Shown: in pieces, positions 4,895 through 8,412 of the stretch | Layout: each line of letters opens with the position of its first letter | Numbering within the stretch: the first letter of the stretch is position 1 | Assembly (NCBI GenBank): GCA_934500855.1 | Contig: CAKSUH010000055.1 | Coordinates: 1-8,412, forward strand | Length of the DNA: 8,412 bases | Reading direction: 5' to 3' | Source of the DNA: an uncultured Eubacteriales bacterium | GTDB lineage: Bacteria > Bacillota > Clostridia > Oscillospirales > CAG-272 | Program-made: the position numbers and the translations under genes | Notes under the pieces: model-generated | What the model was told of the DNA's origin: nothing | Seen by the model: the letters and a program-made list of their open reading frames with translations, nothing else | The model's database searches: none

Positions 4895-7122
4895 AGCGGG
4901 TTCTCTTTTTGCTGTTCTTTGTGACATTGGCAGTATTCCTGACTGTTGGTGTCGGTGCTGAAACCTACGAGGCTGACGGTGGGAGTGCCACCATGTATGC
5001 GTTTCCGTCTGATGAATGTAATCGAACAATCGTTGTGCGGTGCGTGGATGAGAGCGGGACCCTGCTCAAGACCGTCACCTGCTACACCAAGAGAGGCGAA
5101 AGCACGCTCCTGTATTTCGGAATCTATGGCTACGACACCGTGGGCTTTCAGAGTGACGCAGGCGTGTGGACTACCTGCAAGTTGGGAAAAATCAGTCAGG
5201 GACAGCACTGCTACGGCGCGGTGGATGTGACCTACCATTTCCGAACCGCGATGAGCCAAAATCAGGTGAATGCAACCGTCACGATGCGCAAATTCGAGGA
5301 CGCAAAAGTGATCGTGCGCCATGCAAAAGAGGTGCGGTACGGCTATAACTGGTCGGCTTGCTATTACGAAACGGTCGCAAGCTATGAGTACACCCTCAAC
5401 AGCGGCACGCCGTTCCGGTCGCAGGCAATGACCGTGCCGGGGCACCATTTGGCAAGCGGTTGGGAAAGCGAAATCAGCGGGAAATTCACCTACGCGTGGC
5501 TTGGTAAATACAAAAATTGTCTGCGCTTGCAGGATTATATGCAATACGATGTCCTTGAACCGACGATTGAGGATGATTTGCCGAGCTTTTCAAGTTATGA
5601 CGAGGCAAAGGACGGCAGACTGCGGCGTATCACCAACCGCGTCATTACGATTGAGTACCGCTATGTGCTCGACCAAAACACGGTAACATTTAACACGAAC
5701 GGCGGGGCGGGTAGCTTTTCCCCGATGACGCATTGTTACGGCTACACCCTAACCCTGCCGAATGATGCCCCGACCAAATCCGGCTATGTCTTTCTCGGTT
5801 GGCGGGACGGCGGGGACGGGAAACTTTACCTGCTGGGTGAGAGTTATGTGCTGAACGGCAACCGCACCCTGACCGCCGTGTGGAGTCGGGAAAGCTATGA
5901 TTTCACGATCACCGAACTGTCGCTTTCGGCAACAAAGCTGTCCCCGTATGGCGTGGTGACTGTAACCGTTAAACTTGCGAATCGGGACACGACACTTTCC
6001 TATCGCAGTATTCCGGTAACGCTCCTGTACGACGGGGATGTGCTGACAACGCGCAATATTGACTTTTCCGCAGGCGGCGTGCAAACGCTGACCTTCACCG
6101 TATCGGTCGGACAGGCAGAGGGGGAACATACCGTCACGGTGCGCATAAACTGGGCTGACCGAACGGCAGAAAAGAACGCGGACGATAACGAGCAATCCGC
6201 AACGCTGACGGTGCAAACCGAAGATTATGCGCAGTCTGTGGAGGCGGTCGCCCCGAACGGAGACTATATTGCCGGAGATGAAATCATTACCGCCTTTTTG
6301 GTCTACCATGACGGGACGAACGACATTTTGCCGAGTATGGGCAACCGCGCAACGCTGACTGTATACGCACCGGACGGAACGGTGCTCCTGACAAAAGCGG
6401 CTGATAATATCCCCATCCCTGCGGGCAAATGCAACCTGATCTGGTTTCGCTGGACAGTTCCGGATGCCTATGCGGGGCAGACCCTCCGTCTGGAATGTAC
6501 GGTCAATGCGGGCGGTATCCTGCCGGAGGACGATAAGAGCAACAACACCGCGACCGTGTGGGTGGATGTCAAAGAACGCTTTACCTCCGCAACACCCGAT
6601 CCGACTTTTGACGGGGATTCTTTAATCGAACTGCCGACCGCGCCGAGTGAAACCGTTGGTCGCGTCCGTTGGAACGAATGGGTGTATACCGAAAGCGGCT
6701 TTGTCTTGAAAGAGTACACTGTAACGCTATCCGGTACGGCAACCGTTACCCCAAACACGGGCGGTGACACCCTGCGCGGCGGTGGTGGATTCTCCCTGAC
6801 CGTTACCCCGACAATTTCCGGTGATGCCGCGAATGCAACGGACGCACAATCTATCCTTGCGGCATTCCCCGAATTTTCCTATCGCACCGGAGCAGGGGAG
6901 TGCCGCTGTTTGGAGCAGATGTCGGACGGAAGTTTCTGTTTTCCCGTCCATCCGTCCGCGTCAACGCGCGTTCACTTTCTGCCGCTCGGCTTTGCAGACG
7001 GCACCTATACCGTTCTCCTCCAATTGTCGGGGCTGTGGACTCCTGCGGGACAGGTCAGCGCAACGGTCACGGTCAGCATACCGATTGCGGGAACGGTCTA
7101 TGACGGTTTTTATATCCGATGA
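4891..7122 (+). CDS. Large secreted modular surface protein (MucBP-like, InlB B-repeat, CARDB)
   Basis: A 743-aa exported protein. A signal peptide covers residues 1-23 (hydrophobic core, VGVGA before ETYEA). Residues 24-264 form an aromatic, Cys-rich region with seven cysteines (43, 51, 64, 96, 107, 157, 210); the pattern IVVRCVDESGTLL...GYDTV...VDVTYHF recalls a MucBP-like module, possibly twice. Residues 265-332 are an InlB B-repeat (VTFNTNGGAGSF, GYVFLGWRDG, LTAVW). Two CARDB-like immunoglobulin-type domains follow at about 336-441 and 446-560, each ending in an acidic ADDNEQS- or DDKSNNTATV-type motif. Residues 561-743 are a beta-rich C-terminal domain with a short RGGGGF turn and no assigned family. 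There is no LPxTG motif, choline-binding or SLH repeat, or C-terminal membrane helix, so retention must be by another route or the protein is released. The ATGA overlap with the small membrane protein and the G-rich ribosome binding site before 4891 support the start. It is probably an adhesin or contact protein displayed by the Tad-like apparatus (inference). Confidence 0.87.
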   Translation: MKRVLFLLFFVTLAVFLTVGVGAETYEADGGSATMYAFPSDECNRTIVVRCVDESGTLLKTVTCYTKRGESTLLYFGIYGYDTVGFQSDAGVWTTCKLGKISQGQHCYGAVDVTYHFRTAMSQNQVNATVTMRKFEDAKVIVRHAKEVRYGYNWSACYYETVASYEYTLNSGTPFRSQAMTVPGHHLASGWESEISGKFTYAWLGKYKNCLRLQDYMQYDVLEPTIEDDLPSFSSYDEAKDGRLRRITNRVITIEYRYVLDQNTVTFNTNGGAGSFSPMTHCYGYTLTLPNDAPTKSGYVFLGWRDGGDGKLYLLGESYVLNGNRTLTAVWSRESYDFTITELSLSATKLSPYGVVTVTVKLANRDTTLSYRSIPVTLLYDGDVLTTRNIDFSAGGVQTLTFTVSVGQAEGEHTVTVRINWADRTAEKNADDNEQSATLTVQTEDYAQSVEAVAPNGDYIAGDEIITAFLVYHDGTNDILPSMGNRATLTVYAPDGTVLLTKAADNIPIPAGKCNLIWFRWTVPDAYAGQTLRLECTVNAGGILPEDDKSNNTATVWVDVKERFTSATPDPTFDGDSLIELPTAPSETVGRVRWNEWVYTESGFVLKEYTVTLSGTATVTPNTGGDTLRGGGGFSLTVTPTISGDAANATDAQSILAAFPEFSYRTGAGECRCLEQMSDGSFCFPVHPSASTRVHFLPLGFADGTYTVLLQLSGLWTPAGQVSATVTVSIPIAGTVYDGFYIR

Positions 7123-7129
7123 AAAGGAG
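7122..7129 (+). promoter_or_regulatory. Ribosome binding site deciding the start at 7136
   Basis: AAAAGGAG, 6 bases before ATG 7136, at the stop of the large secreted protein gene. The frame stays open upstream to a GTG at 6821, but that part lies within the 743-aa gene and is not used. Confidence 0.75.
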
Positions 7130-7135
7130 CGAAAC

Positions 7136-7465
7136 ATGAAGCGAAAAATAGCAACGCTCATTGCGGCTTTTATAATTTTGTCCGCCTGTCTTGTTGTTCC
7201 CGCTTTTGCGGACGGCGATGTCGCAGGCGCGGTCGAGGAAACATGGATTGTCGCACGGGATCAGATCCGGTCGGTGACGGACAAGGTGATTTTCCCCGTT
7301 ATCGATGTAATTTTAGCAATCCTGTTCTTCGTCAAGATCGCAACCGCTTACCTCGATTACCGCAAGCATGGGCAGTTCGATTTCGTCCCGCCAGCCATCC
7401 TGTTCGCCTGCCTGGTTTTCAGCCTGACCTGCCCGCTGTATCTCTGGAAGATACTCGGAATGTGA
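7136..7465 (+). CDS. Small two-helix membrane protein with signal peptide, DUF3852-like
   Basis: A 109-aa protein with a signal peptide (MKRKIATLIAAF, likely cut after AFA at residue 25), an amphipathic stretch (VEETWIVARDQIRSVTDKV), and two hydrophobic helices at about 51-70 and 85-104 joined by a basic loop (DYRKHGQFDF). It resembles DUF3852 proteins of gut Clostridia. A cleaved leader plus two helices in about 110 residues is also the architecture of VirB2/TrbC-type conjugative pilins and related small channel subunits. Its place directly before a VirB6/TrbL-like gene supports a role in the mating channel (inference). LSAC at residues 15-18 resembles a lipobox, so lipoprotein processing is an alternative to AFA cleavage. 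Thirteen bases separate it from the gene before. Confidence 0.8.
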   Translation: MKRKIATLIAAFIILSACLVVPAFADGDVAGAVEETWIVARDQIRSVTDKVIFPVIDVILAILFFVKIATAYLDYRKHGQFDFVPPAILFACLVFSLTCPLYLWKILGM

Positions 7466-7474
7466 GGATGCGGG

Positions 7475-8362
7475 ATGTTGGATTGGATCAGCGGGCTGAC
7501 CTCGGCACTCCGCAGCGCGGGGGAGGTCATCTACGGCGAATATCTCGCATGGCTGTACCGCACGGTGTTCGGGGCTATCGCAGAATTTTTTACCCAGATG
7601 TCCGGCATGGGGACGGAGCTGTTCGACCTGTCATGGGTCAAAGCGGCGCTGGAGTTCTTCCGCCTGTTCGGATGGGGACTGTACACGGTCGGCATCGCGG
7701 TTGCGGTCTTTGACTTCGCCATTGAGTACCAATGCTGCGGGCGGGCGAACATTAAAACAACGCTTTTGAACATTTTGAAAGGCTTCTTTGCCGCGTCTCT
7801 CTTTACCCGTTTGCCGGTCGAACTTTACCGCTTCACCGTCACCCTGCAAAATACGTTTACCCGTGACCTTATCGGTACGGCAAGCGGAAATGTGGTGGAA
7901 CTCGCGCGGGAGGTGCTGTATCGGTACTCCCCGAATGGCGTAAACGCTTTGAACGGTTTCGGGCTGTTGGAACTCCTGTTCCTGATTGCCCTCGGCTATT
8001 GCGTTATCAAGGTGTTCTTTTCCAACATCAAGCGCGGGGGAATCCTACTGACGCAAATCGCGGTCGGGAGTCTCTACCTGTTCTCCCTGCCGCGCGGCTA
8101 TGCGGACGGTTTTACACAATGGTGCAAGCAGGTGGTCGCACTTTGCCTGACCACTTTCATGCAGACCACCTTGCTGTTCCTCGGTCTTATGACATGGAAA
8201 AACAATGTCCTGCTCGGTTTCGGTGTCATGCTTGCGGCAAACGAAGTCCCCCGCATCGCGCAGGTGTTCGGACTGGACACGGGCGTCAAGGTCAACATGA
8301 CCTCGGTCATGCACACAACCACTACGGCGGTGAACCTGACAAAAACTTTATCTAAGAAATGA
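7475..8362 (+). CDS. VirB6/TrbL-like conjugal transfer membrane protein
   Basis: A 295-aa polytopic membrane protein. An amphipathic N-terminus (MLDWISGLTSALRSAGEVIY) is followed by hydrophobic segments at about 64-84, 98-117, 164-185, 189-206, 219-239 and 244-256, and by a polar Thr-rich tail (VMHTTTTAVNLTK). Size, topology and the WGLYTVGIAVAVFDFAIEY region fit the Clostridial ICE family of VirB6/TrbL-like channel proteins (DUF6045-like), which form the inner-membrane pore of the type IV secretion system. GAGG at 7464-7467 overlaps the previous stop and lies 7 bases before ATG 7475. The gene order, small VirB2-like protein then VirB6-like protein, suits a transfer operon, with VirB4-type genes expected downstream beyond the window. 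The exact family name is from memory. Confidence 0.82.
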   Translation: MLDWISGLTSALRSAGEVIYGEYLAWLYRTVFGAIAEFFTQMSGMGTELFDLSWVKAALEFFRLFGWGLYTVGIAVAVFDFAIEYQCCGRANIKTTLLNILKGFFAASLFTRLPVELYRFTVTLQNTFTRDLIGTASGNVVELAREVLYRYSPNGVNALNGFGLLELLFLIALGYCVIKVFFSNIKRGGILLTQIAVGSLYLFSLPRGYADGFTQWCKQVVALCLTTFMQTTLLFLGLMTWKNNVLLGFGVMLAANEVPRIAQVFGLDTGVKVNMTSVMHTTTTAVNLTKTLSKK

Positions 8363-8370
8363 GGAAACAT

Positions 8371-8412
8371 ATGATCGTCAATCTTACAAGAGGCGGGAGA
8401 ACTGCCTCTGTC
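8371..8412 (+). CDS. Start of a further gene, cut by the window edge
   Basis: ATG 8371 is preceded by GAGGAAA at 8361-8367, right after the VirB6-like stop, and opens a frame that runs to the window end (14 codons, beginning MIVNLTRGG). It continues the same operon. Too short to assign; by position a transfer component is likely. Confidence 0.6.
   Translation, partial: MIVNLTRGGRTASV

Noticed and set aside
4474..5544. Long open frame on the minus strand (356 codons)
   Set aside because: It lies antisense across three well-supported plus-strand genes, has no recognisable domain or signal, and such frames are common in GC-rich coding DNA.
6821..7135. N-terminal extension of the DUF3852-like gene from a GTG at 6821
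   Set aside because: It overlaps the 743-aa gene and would place the signal peptide internally; ATG 7136 has an AAAAGGAG site 6 bases upstream.
1..8412. CRISPR arrays, tRNA or rRNA genes, insertion sequences, att sites, toxin-antitoxin toxin gene
   Set aside because: No regularly spaced repeats, cloverleaf-like segments, transposase motifs, terminal repeats or small toxin partner were seen; the window is almost entirely coding on one strand.

Overview
The window looks like part of an integrative and conjugative element (ICE) of the Tn1549/CTn type found in gut Clostridia (Bacillota, probably Oscillospiraceae-like). Four things point there: GC-rich but Gram-positive-style genes with strong AGGAGG-type ribosome binding sites; every gene on the plus strand and tightly packed; accessory families typical of such elements (D12-class adenine methylase, AbrB/SpoVT-like proteins, YodL and DUF3846 domains); and, at the right end, small and large membrane proteins that look like Gram-positive type IV secretion (conjugation) components. 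No integrase, relaxase, VirB4, VirD4, oriT or att site lies inside the window, so the ICE assignment rests on gene families and order. All family names come from recognising sequence patterns, not from a database search.

Left block (1-1910). This is a chain of translationally coupled genes: the C-terminal part of a DNA adenine methyltransferase (DPPY motif), a 94-aa protein with an AbrB-like N-terminus and six clustered cysteines, a 95-aa AbrB/SpoVT-like DNA-binding protein with a CxxC, and a 239-aa YodL + DUF3846 protein. The block ends in a plausible intrinsic terminator (1914-1941), the only clear transcription-stop signal in the window.

Middle block (1977-7122). A compact Tad/type II secretion-like module follows: two T2SSF-type membrane platform proteins (TadB-like 308 aa, TadC-like 292 aa), then two small prepilin-like proteins sharing an RGEGY processing motif (131 and 142 aa, DUF4320/TadE-like), a 92-aa single-pass membrane protein, and a 743-aa secreted modular protein (signal peptide, Cys-rich MucBP-like N-terminal region, InlB B-repeat, two CARDB-like domains, unassigned C-terminal domain, no wall anchor). 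The layout suggests a short pseudopilus or secretion apparatus that assembles or displays the large surface protein, perhaps for cell-cell contact during mating. The assembly ATPase (TadA/CpaF) and the prepilin peptidase are not in the window.

Right block (7136-8412). A 109-aa protein with signal peptide plus two membrane helices (DUF3852-like, VirB2/TrbC-like architecture) and a 295-aa polytopic VirB6/TrbL-like protein lead into a further gene cut by the window edge. These are probably part of the conjugation channel. The same-strand, near-gapless arrangement from 1977 onward suggests that the Tad-like module and the mating channel are expressed together. This physical merger of a Tad-like assembly platform, an unanchored adhesin-like protein and T4SS genes is the most interesting feature of the window.
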